Source of the DNA: an uncultured Lachnospiraceae bacterium
GTDB lineage: Bacteria > Bacillota > Clostridia > Lachnospirales > Lachnospiraceae
Length of the DNA: 35,344 nucleotides
NCBI GenBank assembly: GCA_902800325.1
Contig: CADCDW010000036.1
Span: 1 to 35,344, forward strand
Reading direction: 5' to 3'
A model generated the notes under the pieces. That model had not been told where the DNA came from. It saw only the letters and a program-made list of their open reading frames with translations, and ran no database searches. Both the position numbers and the translations under genes were made by a program. Below are positions 24,644-33,588 of this stretch, piece by piece. The first letter of the stretch is position 1, and every line of letters begins with the position of its first letter.

Positions 24644-25771
24644 ATGGCAACCAAAAGACCGGTGCTCTGTCCGAACTGTGGAGCACATATAAAGAAAAAT
24701 GGATATTGTTCCTCTTGCCATATGCCGCTTCCGGTATTGAAAAAGGCTTTTAATACATCTGATTATTATTACAATATAGGCTATGACAGAGCGGTTGCAA
24801 GAGACCTTTCGGGAGCTATAGATTCTCTCAATATATCTCTTAGATACAATAAGAAAAATATCATGTCCAGAAATCTGTTGGGACTTGTGTATTATGAGAT
24901 GGGTGAGATAGTTAATGCTTTAAGCCAATGGGTTATGAGCGTCAACTATCAGCCCTCCGGTAACCTTGCATCGAAGTATCTTAAAGAATTAAGACAGGAT
25001 CCTACATTGCTTGCCAATGTAGATCAGATAGCCCAAAAGTATAATCAGGCGCTTAATTATGCCAAGAGTGAGGATTTTGACCTGGCTATTATCCAGCTAA
25101 AAAGTGTTTTGTCTTCCAATCCTCATTTTGTAAAGGGCTATCTGTTGCTTGCGCTTTTATACATAAATTCTGATAATTATGAGAGGGCAAGAACAACCTT
25201 AAGGAGAGTTTTAAAAATAGACAAAGCCAATACTCTTGCTATTCATTACCTTCATGAAATGGGAGATACTGATGAAAATATTATAGAAATGAGTAAGGAA
25301 TCAGTAGAAAATGATGGATTGCTGGATGAGGAGGAAGCTATAACTTTGAGCACGACCGGTGCAAAAAGTGATAATAAAATTAAGCTGTTTTTTGGCGATC
25401 TGATAGAAAAGTATAAGGCAAAAGCTGTTTCAAGAGGCGAGTATGGTGAGATAAGCTTTGCAAAATACTCGGGCATATATGTCCTGCTTGGTATGGTGCT
25501 CGGAATATTTATTTTATATTTCATAGTAGTTCCGGCGCAAAAGCGAAAAATCATAAATGAAAAGGACGAACTTATCAAATCCTACAGTGAAGAACTTGCC
25601 GATAAAAATGCAACTATTAACTCTCTTACCAATGAAATAGCCGATTTAAATGTGGAACTTGAGGCTGCATTAAATCCCGAGGAGGATGTACAAAACCCTT
25701 TGCCGGATTATTCGGGCGTAGAAAACGGTATGTCCGATGAAGATTTGCAGAATCTGATAAATAATGAATAG
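24644..25771 (+). CDS. Zinc-ribbon, TPR and transmembrane protein
   Basis: A 375-residue protein. Cys9, Cys12, Cys22 and Cys25 (CPNC, CSSC) form an N-terminal zinc ribbon. Residues ~40-210 are tetratricopeptide-like helical pairs: YYNIGYDRAVARDLSGAID, then NLLGLVYYEMGEIVNAL, then repeats ending YERARTTLRRVLK. One transmembrane helix lies at ~276-297 (YVLLGMVLGIFILYFIVVP), followed by a coiled coil (300-345) and an acidic tail. The TPR part is thus probably cytosolic and the coiled coil outside. TPR domains mediate protein contacts; the partner is unknown. It is the last gene of the long operon, ending just before a strong terminator. Confidence 0.75.
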   Translation: MATKRPVLCPNCGAHIKKNGYCSSCHMPLPVLKKAFNTSDYYYNIGYDRAVARDLSGAIDSLNISLRYNKKNIMSRNLLGLVYYEMGEIVNALSQWVMSVNYQPSGNLASKYLKELRQDPTLLANVDQIAQKYNQALNYAKSEDFDLAIIQLKSVLSSNPHFVKGYLLLALLYINSDNYERARTTLRRVLKIDKANTLAIHYLHEMGDTDENIIEMSKESVENDGLLDEEEAITLSTTGAKSDNKIKLFFGDLIEKYKAKAVSRGEYGEISFAKYSGIYVLLGMVLGIFILYFIVVPAQKRKIINEKDELIKSYSEELADKNATINSLTNEIADLNVELEAALNPEEDVQNPLPDYSGVENGMSDEDLQNLINNE

Positions 25772-25786
25772 TAAAGACTGTTTATT

Positions 25787-25833
25787 AAAAGGCACAAAGG
25801 AAAGTAATATTTACTTTCTTTTGTGCCTTTTTT
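25787..25833 (+). terminator. Strong intrinsic terminator closing the addBA-queF-folC operon
   Basis: AAAAGGCACAAAGGAAAGTAA (25787-25807) pairs with TTACTTTCTTTTGTGCCTTT (25811-25830) with one wobble-type position, leaving a tight loop, then a T-run. It separates the operon from spoIIAA, whose start lies only 36 nt further on. Confidence 0.9.
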
Positions 25834-25869
25834 ACATTATAAAATTCTTAATAAAAACAGGAGGTTATT

Positions 25870-26223
25870 ATGAAAAAATATGAATATGCGGATGGAACAC
25901 TGATTTATTATCTTCCCAAAGAATTGGATCATTATGCCGCAGAGAAAATCAAGACTCAAAGTGAGAATATTCTTGAAGAAAATGAAATCAGATACCTGAT
26001 ATTTGATTTTGATAAGACAGTATTTATGGACAGCTCAGGTATAGGACTCATAACCGGAAGGTACAGAAGAGTGCATGACAAAGGAGGTAAGGTTTATATA
26101 GTTAATGTAAAGGATACTATAGATAAGATACTAACTATGTCCGGCATATACAGAATTATAGAAAAGAAGGAAACCAAGGAGGATATTATAAAGGAGATGG
26201 TAGAAGGAGGATATTATGAATAA
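25870..26223 (+). CDS. spoIIAA: Anti-sigma-F factor antagonist SpoIIAA
   Basis: A 117-residue STAS-domain protein. In the forespore, dephosphorylated SpoIIAA binds SpoIIAB and frees sigma-F. VFMDSSGIGLITGRYRR (51-67) carries the phosphorylated Ser55, equivalent to Ser58 of Bacillus, and the LDHYAAEKIK helix is also family-like. ATG 25870 follows CAGGAGG. The stop overlaps spoIIAB by 8 nt, as in other spoIIA operons. No clear sigma-H promoter was found in the 36 nt after the upstream terminator; a promoter may overlap the terminator, or readthrough may contribute. Confidence 0.93.
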   Translation: MKKYEYADGTLIYYLPKELDHYAAEKIKTQSENILEENEIRYLIFDFDKTVFMDSSGIGLITGRYRRVHDKGGKVYIVNVKDTIDKILTMSGIYRIIEKKETKEDIIKEMVEGGYYE

Positions 26224-26659
26224 TACAAACGAAATGACAGTCAGCTTTACAAGTAATGCCCAAAATGAAGGTTTTGCAAGAATGGTGGTTGCGGCTTTTA
26301 TTACAGGAACCAATCCGACCTTAGAGGAAGTTTCGGATGTGAAAACTGCTGTTTCGGAAGCTGTAACCAACTCCATTATTCACGGGTATGGAGATAAAGA
26401 CGGAAAGGTTGTCATAAATGCAAGTGTGACAGGCAGGAGTATATATCTTGAGATAATTGATTATGGTAAAGGCATAGAGGATGTAAAAAAAGCTATGGAG
26501 CCTATGTTTACCACAAGACCTGATGAAGAAAGGTCGGGTATGGGATTTTCCTTTATGGAGGCTTTTATGGATAGGGTTGAAGTTGTTTCAAAACCGGATA
26601 ACGGAACGGTTGTAAAAATGTGGAAGGAGATAGGAACGGTGGGCCGTCAGTTTGAATAA
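26216..26659 (+). CDS. spoIIAB: Anti-sigma-F factor / serine kinase SpoIIAB
   Basis: A 147-residue GHKL-type kinase that holds sigma-F inactive and phosphorylates SpoIIAA. The N box AVSEAVTNSIIHGYG gives Glu48 and Asn52, the G1 box is IDYGKGI, and the G2 region is ERSGMGFSFM. Length and motifs match Bacillus SpoIIAB. ATG 26216 follows AAGGAGG, which lies within spoIIAA. The stop (26657-26659) directly abuts the sigF start codon, with no gap. Confidence 0.95.
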   Translation: MNNTNEMTVSFTSNAQNEGFARMVVAAFITGTNPTLEEVSDVKTAVSEAVTNSIIHGYGDKDGKVVINASVTGRSIYLEIIDYGKGIEDVKKAMEPMFTTRPDEERSGMGFSFMEAFMDRVEVVSKPDNGTVVKMWKEIGTVGRQFE

Positions 26660-27397
26660 ATGAATGAATTGGAGCTATTTAGACTTGCGAAAAAGGGAAA
26701 CAAAGAAGCAAAGGAAAAGATAGTTTCAGATAATACAGGCCTTGTCTGGAGCATAGCAAGGAGGTTTTACGGTCGCGGCTATGACCTTGAGGATATATAT
26801 CAGATAGGCTGTATAGGCCTGCTCAAGGCTATAGACAGATTTAGCGAAGAATACGAGGTTAAGTTTTCTACCTATGCGGTTCCGCTTATAGCGGGGGAGA
26901 TAAAAAGATTTTTACGCGACAACGGTATGATAAAGGTGTCTCGTATTTTAAAACAAAACGGTTACAGGATAAGCCAGGCCAGAGAGGCGCTTTCTATAAG
27001 GCTTGGTCGTGATCCGAGTATGGATGAAATATCAGCGGCGACCGGTCTTAGTGACGAAGAAATAATATTGGCAACAGATGCTAACAGAGAGGTAGAGTCT
27101 ATATACCAGCCGGTATATGAGCATGACGGAAGTGAAATGTGTCTGGTGGATAAGCTCGCCGATGAAGCGGGAACTCTAAAAACAGAAGATAATTTATACA
27201 ATAAAATTCTGATAGAGCAGGCCATGAGCCGGCTCGATGAAAAGGAAAAAGCTCTTATAAATCTAAGATATTTTCAGGATAAAACCCAAAATGAAACTGC
27301 AAAGGAATTAGGCATCAGTCAGGTTCAGGTAAGCCGGCTTGAAAAAAAACTTTTGTTTGTAATGCGCAATAGTATTGACAATAAATCGAACTTATAG
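26660..27397 (+). CDS. sigF: Forespore sigma factor, sigma-F (SpoIIAC)
   Basis: A 245-residue sigma-70 family member. Region 2 reads NTGLVWSIARRFYGRGYDLEDIYQIGCIGLLKAIDRF (core binding) and KFSTYAVPLIAGEIKRFLRDNG (-10 recognition). Region 3 follows, and region 4 has NETAKELGISQVQVSRLEKK (-35 helix-turn-helix). It is slightly shorter than the Bacillus protein. The ATG lies immediately after the spoIIAB stop with no strong ribosome site of its own, so translation is probably coupled. Gene order AA-AB-sigF is the canonical spoIIA operon and implies a sporulating lineage, or at least one that retains early spore genes. Confidence 0.95.
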   Translation: MNELELFRLAKKGNKEAKEKIVSDNTGLVWSIARRFYGRGYDLEDIYQIGCIGLLKAIDRFSEEYEVKFSTYAVPLIAGEIKRFLRDNGMIKVSRILKQNGYRISQAREALSIRLGRDPSMDEISAATGLSDEEIILATDANREVESIYQPVYEHDGSEMCLVDKLADEAGTLKTEDNLYNKILIEQAMSRLDEKEKALINLRYFQDKTQNETAKELGISQVQVSRLEKKLLFVMRNSIDNKSNL

Positions 27398-27514
27398 TAC
27401 AATAATCGACAAGTTAGTTTATTTTACGTATTTATATTACAAAAAACATATTTATATTTCATAAAACGTAATTAAATTATAATAATCATAATAAGAATAT
27501 GATAATCAAACTAA

Positions 27515-27533
27515 TAGTACGATAAACGAACTA
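27515..27533 (+). promoter_or_regulatory. Palindromic TetR operator candidate
   Basis: TAGTACGATAAACGAACTA is an imperfect 19-bp palindrome, 14 of 19 positions symmetric, 27 nt before the TetR start. A similar half, TAGTACAATAATCGA, lies at 27395-27409 (12 of 15 identical to the first 15 bases). The region between (27398-27547) is very AT-rich, with no gene. Autoregulation is inferred from position. Confidence 0.4.
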
Positions 27534-27559
27534 TATGTACAAAAAGATTGAGGGTTAAT

Positions 27560-28186
27560 ATGGGAACACGTAAGAAGGCAGCTTTAGAGCAGTTTAATCG
27601 TGACAATATATTGGACGCAGCCAAAGAACTGTTTGAGCTTAAGGGTGTTGAGGCAACTACTATGGATGATATTGCCAAACACGCTGATTATAGTAAATCA
27701 ACTATATATGTCTACTTTAAGAGTAAAGAAGATATATACAATTCAATAGTGGAAGATTACATGAGCATTCTTACGGGTGAGATTGAGACATGTATCAATG
27801 CAGAGACAGGTTTTGAAGATTCTTATTACAGATTGTGTCAGTGCCTTGTCAATTTTGAAGAGAAGTATCCAAAATATTACGCAAGTCTGATGGGCGAAGA
27901 GAAGATGACCAACAGCAGGAAGAAAACGGATATCATCAATCAGGATGTAGGACGGGAGTTAAGAGAACTTATAAGCAGCCTTCTTGAAAAGGGTGTAAAG
28001 CATAACATCTTAAGAAAGGATATAGAGCTTCAGCCGACAGTGCTCTATGTATGGTCGGCTATAAGCGGGATTATACAGGTAGCGGACAGAAAAAAAGATA
28101 TTTTAAGAAATAAAGTTAATATGGATAAAGACGAATACTTAAAATATTCTTTTAGAACATTTTACGAATCGTTGGTAAGGAGGTAA
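27560..28186 (+). CDS. TetR/AcrR-family transcriptional regulator
   Basis: A 208-residue repressor-type protein. The N-terminal domain has NILDAAKELFELKGVEATTM and the helix-turn-helix DDIAKHADYSKSTIYVYFKSKEDIY (36-60), standard for TetR. The C-terminal helices (~65-205) form the ligand pocket; EDSYYRLCQCLVNFEEKYPKYY and the YVWSAISGIIQ helix are typical but do not name a ligand. ATG 27560 is preferred over TTG 27548 because GAGGG (27550-27554) is the ribosome site. It is followed 2 nt later by a flavodoxin-like gene, the probable co-regulated partner. Confidence 0.88.
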   Translation: MGTRKKAALEQFNRDNILDAAKELFELKGVEATTMDDIAKHADYSKSTIYVYFKSKEDIYNSIVEDYMSILTGEIETCINAETGFEDSYYRLCQCLVNFEEKYPKYYASLMGEEKMTNSRKKTDIINQDVGRELRELISSLLEKGVKHNILRKDIELQPTVLYVWSAISGIIQVADRKKDILRNKVNMDKDEYLKYSFRTFYESLVRR

Positions 28187-28188
28187 GC

Positions 28189-28857
28189 ATGAATTACGTT
28201 TTTTACGTAACTGATGAAATGGATGCTATACCTTTTTCGGGAAGACTTCGTAAGATGGATGCGGGAAGGGAAGTAGCAGAACATATAAGAACCGATTTGA
28301 AGAAATGTACTGTTTTAAAGTACACTGAATATATGGGTGAGAGATTGGAGGCGGACAGTGTAGGGATTGTGTTCCCTTCACACAGTTGGGGTATATCGCT
28401 TGCTATATATTCATTTATGCAGAATCTGAGGGTTGGTAAGGATACTTACCTTTATGCAGTCTGCGTAGGTGAGCATCTGGATTATGAGTCAACAAGTCAC
28501 TTTAAGATTATCGAACAGTTTAGACGTATAATTGAAAAGAAGAGTCTTAACAGAAAATCTGATATTTTTGTAAGATGTAAAGGAATAAAGCGTGAATTAA
28601 GAAAAGACTACCGGGATGACCCGGAAAATCCGGTAAACTTATCAATCGAAGAAAAGATTGGCAATATACTTGACGGGCTTTTATATCATAGTTTCGATGA
28701 GTTAAAAAATAAGCCACGCATTGAAAAACAGTACAACGAGTTCGGTCTTAATTACGGATATTCCTTTGAAAAGACAGGAAAGACAAGGGCAAAGCTCAAT
28801 AATATTTATCTTGATGATTCGATGTTTGCCGGTGTTAGATTCAGTAAAGTTATTTGA
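28189..28857 (+). CDS. Flavodoxin-like protein
   Basis: A 222-residue protein. Residues ~1-140 look like a flavodoxin fold: MNYVFYVTDE first strand, VGIVFPSHSWGISLAIYSFMQNL (the aromatic-rich flavin-side loop), and TYLYAVCVGEHLDY. The usual T/S-x-T-G-x-T phosphate loop is not obvious: the N-terminal segment reads TDEMDAIPFSGRL. The C-terminal ~80 residues are basic and unrecognised. No ferredoxin Cys motif exists, unlike EFR1-type flavodoxin-ferredoxin fusions. The ribosome site AAGGAGGTAA overlaps the TetR stop, so the two genes are coupled. FMN binding is a family inference only. Confidence 0.55.
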   Translation: MNYVFYVTDEMDAIPFSGRLRKMDAGREVAEHIRTDLKKCTVLKYTEYMGERLEADSVGIVFPSHSWGISLAIYSFMQNLRVGKDTYLYAVCVGEHLDYESTSHFKIIEQFRRIIEKKSLNRKSDIFVRCKGIKRELRKDYRDDPENPVNLSIEEKIGNILDGLLYHSFDELKNKPRIEKQYNEFGLNYGYSFEKTGKTRAKLNNIYLDDSMFAGVRFSKVI

Positions 28858-28887
28858 GAAATTTACATTTTTTGTTAACCTCCTATA

Positions 28888-28932
28888 AAGGGTCGCTCTG
28901 TAAGGTTATGTGCAGGGCGGCCTTCCTTTTTT
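28888..28932 (+). terminator. Intrinsic terminator after the TetR-flavodoxin unit
   Basis: AAGGGTCGCTCTG (28888-28900) pairs with CAGGGCGGCCTT (28913-28924), with small bulges, followed by CC and TTTTTT. It ends the two-gene unit about 30 nt after the stop. Confidence 0.8.
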
Positions 28933-29046
28933 GATTGATGATTAAATTGATTTATGTTTTTTATCCTGTGTATATGAGAACTTATAAGTGTTAAAAATAT
29001 TGATTGGAGGCTTATTATAAATAAATATTAAATAAGCAACAAAAAC

Positions 29047-29075
29047 TTGTATTTAAGGCTTAGGTTTGGTATAAT
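29047..29075 (+). promoter_or_regulatory. Sigma-A promoter of the class A PBP gene
   Basis: -35 TTGTAT (29047-29052), 17-nt spacer, extended TGG, -10 TATAAT (29070-29075). The leader is about 55 nt. Just upstream, GCTTATT (29010-29016) and AATAAGC (29031-29037) form a 7-bp inverted repeat. Confidence 0.75.
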
Positions 29076-29135
29076 ATTACAGCGAATGTTTTCATGGAGC
29101 GATTATTCTATTTTATATATATTTAGGAGGCAGTA

Positions 29136-32066
29136 ATGGGTTATTCAAAAGCGGAAACAATTAAAAAACAGAAAAAACTTGTTTCCAAGGCACAAAGATA
29201 TAAGCGCAAGGTGTTGGTAAACCTGCTTAAAATAGTTTTATTGGCTTTTCTTGCAATAATTATAGCAGGAGCAGGAGCTGTATTTGGCATGATGAAGGGT
29301 ATTCTTGATAATGCTCCTGATATAAATCAGATAAGCATTATGCCAAAGGGATATAAAACAATTATCTACGATGCTGAAGGTAATCCTGAGACTGAGATTG
29401 CAACTATTGGTTCAGACAGAGTATATGTTTATTATGAGGATATCCCTCAGGATTTCATCAATGCTTTTGTCGCAATTGAAGATGAGCGTTACTGGTCACA
29501 TAACGGTATAGACGTAAGGGGTATTGCCAGAGCTTTTGTTGAAGGTGCAAAGTCAGGTAATTTTGACCAGGGTGCTTCTACCATAACCCAGCAGCTTATA
29601 AAAAATGAGGTATTCAATGTAGGTCTTGGAGAGACTACATTTATGGATAAGCTTGAAAGAAAGATACAGGAGCAGTATCTTGCCATGGAGCTTGAAAAGA
29701 AATATTCAAAGGAACAGATTATAGAGTGTTATCTCAATACTATCTACCTGGGACGAGGCGTTAACGGTATACAGGCTGCTTCAACAAAGTATTTCAACAA
29801 AGATATAGACGAACTTACAGTTTCCGAGATGGCAACCATAGCAGGTATTACACAGAACCCTACTAAGTATGATCCTACCAGATTTCCGGAGGAAAGTGCA
29901 AAGAGAAGAGAAAGAGTTCTTAAGAAGATGCTTGAGCTTGAATATATAACCAAGGCTCAGTTTGATGAGGCTATGGCTGATGACGTATTTACAAGAATAG
30001 CAGAGGTTCAGCAGATTAAAGAGGCAGAAGAGAGTGTTTATTCTTACTATACAGATAAGATTCTTGTAGACCTTAAAAATGATTTTATGGAGCTTTACGG
30101 ATGTACAGAGCAGGAGGCGTCACAGCTTATATTTACCGGTGGTTATTCGGTATATTCGGTTCAGGATAAAGCCATCCAGAAAATATGTGATGATGTAATA
30201 AATGATACAAGCTACTATGGCAATGGAACAAGAGTCGGACTTGATTATAATCTTACAATTCTTGATCCGGACGGAGAAACACCACATAATTATTCCATAG
30301 GACATCTGCTTAAGTATTATAAGGAAAAAACCGGAGATTCCAAGTTTAATAATATCTTTAATGATGAGGCATCGGCGCGGGCTGCGGCAGATGAATTTAA
30401 AGAAGCAATGCTTATTAGAACCGGTGGTACGTTTAGTGGAGAAAGCTTTACGGTTTCACCTCAGCCGCAGTTTTCGTTTACAGTTATGGATCAGCATACG
30501 GGATATGTCAAAGCCATAGTTGGAGGACGAGGTGAAAAAACTACAAACCGAAGCTTAGACAGGGCAACAGATTCACCAAGACAGCCGGGTTCTACATTTA
30601 AGATACTTGCAGCATATCTTCCGCTTATAGATGCATGTGGTGGAGGTCTTGCGATGCCATTTACCGATGAACCGCTCAAATACGCCAATGGTGTAATGGT
30701 TCATAACTGGTGGGGTGATTCATACAGAGGCCCTGTTACGGTCAGAAAGGCTATTCAGGATTCCATGAATGTTATAGCTGTTAAGGCCATAACCGCTGCA
30801 ACTCCTGAACTTGCATATAAGTATCTTGTAGATATAGGCCTTACTACCATAGTTGATTATGATGTTGATTCAGATGGTAATATTATTTCAGATATAAACC
30901 AGGCTACAGCCCTCGGAGGTCTTACAAAGGGTGTTACAACCTATGAAATGACAGCGGCCTATGGTTCCATAGCCAATAACGGAATGTATGTAAAACCGGT
31001 TGTTTATTCTAAGGTTATTGATCATGAAGGAAATGTAGTTATAGATAACACTACACCTACAACAAAGAGAGTTATGAAAGAAACAACGGCATGGCAGCTT
31101 ATAGATGCGATGAAGTCTGTTTTAAATGGTGGTACCGGTGGTTCTGCAAGGATGACAACAGGTATAAGCTGTGCAGGTAAGACAGGTACAACTTCCAATA
31201 CGTATGACTTATGGTTCTGTGGTATGACACCATATTATACTGCATCTATATGGATGGGATTTGATTCAAATGTTAATATGGGCGGATACAACCAGAGTCT
31301 TCATTGCAGGATGTGGAGAGACATTATGGATCAGATAGCTACTATGGAGGGACAGGATCCGTCTGTTGATTTTGAAAAGCCGGAGGGCATAACCACTGCG
31401 ACACTTTGTCAGATTACCGGTAAGCTTCCGGGTGCAGGTTGTCCTACATTTACAGATTATTATGCAGCTGCGGATGTACCGGGACAAAGATGCCCGGGAC
31501 ATGCTACCTATACATTCTGTCGCGAATCAAAATGTATAGCGACATCACAGTGCCCTGATACTGTAACATTTACAGTTGAGGTTGATGAGGAAACAGGACA
31601 GACAAGACTTGTAAGTACTACAGGTGGAGAGAGTGCTGCTGAATATGCAATTACAGATGAGATTTGTCCTCTTCATCCTGAACAGTCTGAAGAGTTGACT
31701 ATTAACTCGGCTGCCGGTGAAGGTGGAACGATTTCAGCATCGGTTACCTGTGCAAGAGGTTCAACCGTAACCTTCTACATCACACCTAATGAAGGATATT
31801 CAATTTTGGATGTAACTGTAAACGGACAGAGTGTGGGTCCGGTTACAAGCTATACATTTAATGATGTTCAGGAGAATGCCAATATAAGTGCTGCATTTAC
31901 CAATGGCGGAGGCGCACAACCACAACCGCAGCCACAACCGCAACCTCAGCCACAGCCACAACCGCAGCCAAGTACAACGGAGGCACCTTCTACAACTCAG
32001 GCACCGACGGAAGCACCGACGGAGGCACCGACAGAGGCACCGACAGAAGCTCCGCAGCCTGAGTAA
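29136..32066 (+). CDS. Class A penicillin-binding protein (transglycosylase-transpeptidase)
   Basis: A 976-residue bifunctional cell-wall synthase. A basic N-terminus and one transmembrane helix (~30-52) anchor it. The GT51 domain has Glu115 in EDERYWSHNG, then QGASTITQQLIKN (145-157) and EKKYSKEQIIECYLNTIYLG. The transpeptidase has Ser486 in RQPGSTFK, SMN at 543-545 and KTGTTS at 682. After ~790 come Cys-containing loops and a beta-rich repeat-like domain (GTISASVTCARGSTVTFYI, InlB-B-repeat-like). A long Gln-Pro and Thr-Glu-Ala-Pro tail follows. ATG 29136 follows AGGAGG. glgA starts 69 nt downstream, possibly in the same transcript. The name PBP1A/PonA cannot be chosen from sequence alone. 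Confidence 0.92.
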   Translation: MGYSKAETIKKQKKLVSKAQRYKRKVLVNLLKIVLLAFLAIIIAGAGAVFGMMKGILDNAPDINQISIMPKGYKTIIYDAEGNPETEIATIGSDRVYVYYEDIPQDFINAFVAIEDERYWSHNGIDVRGIARAFVEGAKSGNFDQGASTITQQLIKNEVFNVGLGETTFMDKLERKIQEQYLAMELEKKYSKEQIIECYLNTIYLGRGVNGIQAASTKYFNKDIDELTVSEMATIAGITQNPTKYDPTRFPEESAKRRERVLKKMLELEYITKAQFDEAMADDVFTRIAEVQQIKEAEESVYSYYTDKILVDLKNDFMELYGCTEQEASQLIFTGGYSVYSVQDKAIQKICDDVINDTSYYGNGTRVGLDYNLTILDPDGETPHNYSIGHLLKYYKEKTGDSKFNNIFNDEASARAAADEFKEAMLIRTGGTFSGESFTVSPQPQFSFTVMDQHTGYVKAIVGGRGEKTTNRSLDRATDSPRQPGSTFKILAAYLPLIDACGGGLAMPFTDEPLKYANGVMVHNWWGDSYRGPVTVRKAIQDSMNVIAVKAITAATPELAYKYLVDIGLTTIVDYDVDSDGNIISDINQATALGGLTKGVTTYEMTAAYGSIANNGMYVKPVVYSKVIDHEGNVVIDNTTPTTKRVMKETTAWQLIDAMKSVLNGGTGGSARMTTGISCAGKTGTTSNTYDLWFCGMTPYYTASIWMGFDSNVNMGGYNQSLHCRMWRDIMDQIATMEGQDPSVDFEKPEGITTATLCQITGKLPGAGCPTFTDYYAAADVPGQRCPGHATYTFCRESKCIATSQCPDTVTFTVEVDEETGQTRLVSTTGGESAAEYAITDEICPLHPEQSEELTINSAAGEGGTISASVTCARGSTVTFYITPNEGYSILDVTVNGQSVGPVTSYTFNDVQENANISAAFTNGGGAQPQPQPQPQPQPQPQPQPSTTEAPSTTQAPTEAPTEAPTEAPTEAPQPE
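31915..32057 (+). repeat. Low-complexity coding repeats: (Gln-Pro)n then (Thr-Glu-Ala-Pro)n
   Basis: About nine Gln-Pro dipeptides (31915-31971) followed by PSTTEAPSTTQ and four TEAP units to the stop of the PBP. The DNA is made of CAACCGCAGC-like and GCACCGACGGAG-like units. Such tails are expected to thread through the peptidoglycan. The repeats also create long spurious frames on the other strand. Confidence 0.85.
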
Positions 32067-32135
32067 AGGATATATCAATCGTTTTGAAATAATTAAACTG
32101 ACATATAAAAATAAAACGTATAGGAGGGGTATAGT

Positions 32136-33572
32136 ATGAAAAAAGTAGCTTACATTGCATCAGAATGTGTACCATTTGTCAAGACCGGAGGACTTGCGGA
32201 TGTAGTTGGTACACTGCCGAGGATATTTGATAAAAAAGAGTACGACGTACGTGTCATTATGCCTAATTATATGTGCCTTCCGGCTAAGTATAAGAGCAAG
32301 ATGAGATATATTACGCATTTTCATATGGACATAGGCTGGAAACAGCAGTATGTAGGAATTATGTATCTTGAGTATGAAGGTGTTCCTGTATATTTTATTG
32401 ACAATGAATATTATTTTAACGGGTTTAACATCTACGGTGATGTAAAGTGGGATATAGAGAAATTTTGCTATTTCAGTAAGGCCGCTCTTGCAATTTTACC
32501 AAGTATAGGATTTCAGCCTGATATAGTTCATTGTCATGACTGGCAGGCCGGACTTGTTCCTGTATATCTTAAAACTTTATTTGCAAGTAATCCGTTTTAT
32601 TCGGGTATTAAGTCTATTATGACGATACATAACCTTCAGTTTCAGGGAAAATGGGACATAAGAACAATTCAGGAGTACTCCGGACTTCCTGAGTACGTGT
32701 TTACACCTGATAAGCTTGAGCTTAATAAGGATGCAAGCATGCTTAAGGGTGGACTTGTGTATGCTGATAAGATTACAACCGTATCCAATACATATGCGCA
32801 GGAGATTCAGACAGCGCAGTATGGAGAAGGACTCGAAGGACTTTTATCAGCGAGAAGAGAGTCTCTTTGGGGTATAGTGAACGGAATTGATTATGATGAT
32901 TATAATCCGGCTACGGACAAGAAGATATTTAAGAATTATACAGTTAAGAATTTCAGAAAAAATAAGGTTGTCAACAAGATAGAACTGCAGAAGAAGCTTG
33001 GTCTTCCTGTAGATGACAATGTCTATATGATAGGTATTATTTCAAGACTTACTGACCAGAAAGGACTTGATCTTGTGGACAGAGCTATGAATGATATCTG
33101 TACAGACGGAACCCAGTTTGTAGTGCTTGGTACCGGTGACAGAAGATATGAGGAAATGTTTAAGTATTATCAGGGTTTCCATCCGGCTAAAGTATCTGCC
33201 AATATCTTCTATTCGGATGATCTGTCACATGAGATATATGCAGCGTGTGATGCGATGCTTGTTCCATCAAGATTTGAACCTTGCGGTCTTACACAGCTTA
33301 TGGCTTTAAGATATGGTACACTTCCTATCGTTCGTGAGACAGGTGGTCTTAAAGATACGGTTCAGGCTTACAATGAGTTTGAAGGAACCGGAACAGGATT
33401 TTCATTTGCAAACTATGATGCGTTTGAACTTCTTAATACTATAAATTATTCCAAGAAGGTATTCTTTGATGATAAGGAAGCATGGGCCAATATGCAGGAA
33501 AGAGCTATGCAGCAAAATTACAGTTGGAAGAATTCGGCTGAAATCTATCAAAGACTTTATGAGCAGATATAA
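32136..33572 (+). CDS. glgA: Glycogen synthase (ADP-glucose type) GlgA
   Basis: A 478-residue GT5 glycosyltransferase that extends alpha-1,4-glucan from ADP-glucose. KTGGLADV (16-23) is the ADP-glucose-binding loop. HCHDWQAGLVPVYL near 133 and TIHNLQFQGKW near 167 are family signatures. The C-terminal GT-B half has GIISRLTDQKGLDL near 298 and the retaining-enzyme motif SRFEPCGLTQLMALRYGT near 378. Length is typical. ATG 32136 follows AGGAGGGG. No other glycogen genes are visible here, so glgB, glgC and glgD must lie elsewhere. The stop is 16 nt before a 226-bp palindrome. Confidence 0.96.
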   Translation: MKKVAYIASECVPFVKTGGLADVVGTLPRIFDKKEYDVRVIMPNYMCLPAKYKSKMRYITHFHMDIGWKQQYVGIMYLEYEGVPVYFIDNEYYFNGFNIYGDVKWDIEKFCYFSKAALAILPSIGFQPDIVHCHDWQAGLVPVYLKTLFASNPFYSGIKSIMTIHNLQFQGKWDIRTIQEYSGLPEYVFTPDKLELNKDASMLKGGLVYADKITTVSNTYAQEIQTAQYGEGLEGLLSARRESLWGIVNGIDYDDYNPATDKKIFKNYTVKNFRKNKVVNKIELQKKLGLPVDDNVYMIGIISRLTDQKGLDLVDRAMNDICTDGTQFVVLGTGDRRYEEMFKYYQGFHPAKVSANIFYSDDLSHEIYAACDAMLVPSRFEPCGLTQLMALRYGTLPIVRETGGLKDTVQAYNEFEGTGTGFSFANYDAFELLNTINYSKKVFFDDKEAWANMQERAMQQNYSWKNSAEIYQRLYEQI

Positions 33573-33588
33573 ACGTGGCTAATATGAC

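Noticed and set aside
25836-25869. Sigma-H promoter for spoIIA
   Set aside because: An AAAGGAAAG segment occurs in the terminator stem, but no matching GAAT -10 follows at the right distance.
31800-32175. Long minus- and plus-strand frames around the PBP tail
   Set aside because: They arise from the Pro-rich repeats read in other frames (Arg/Leu/Cys- or His/Arg-rich translations) and overlap two solid genes.
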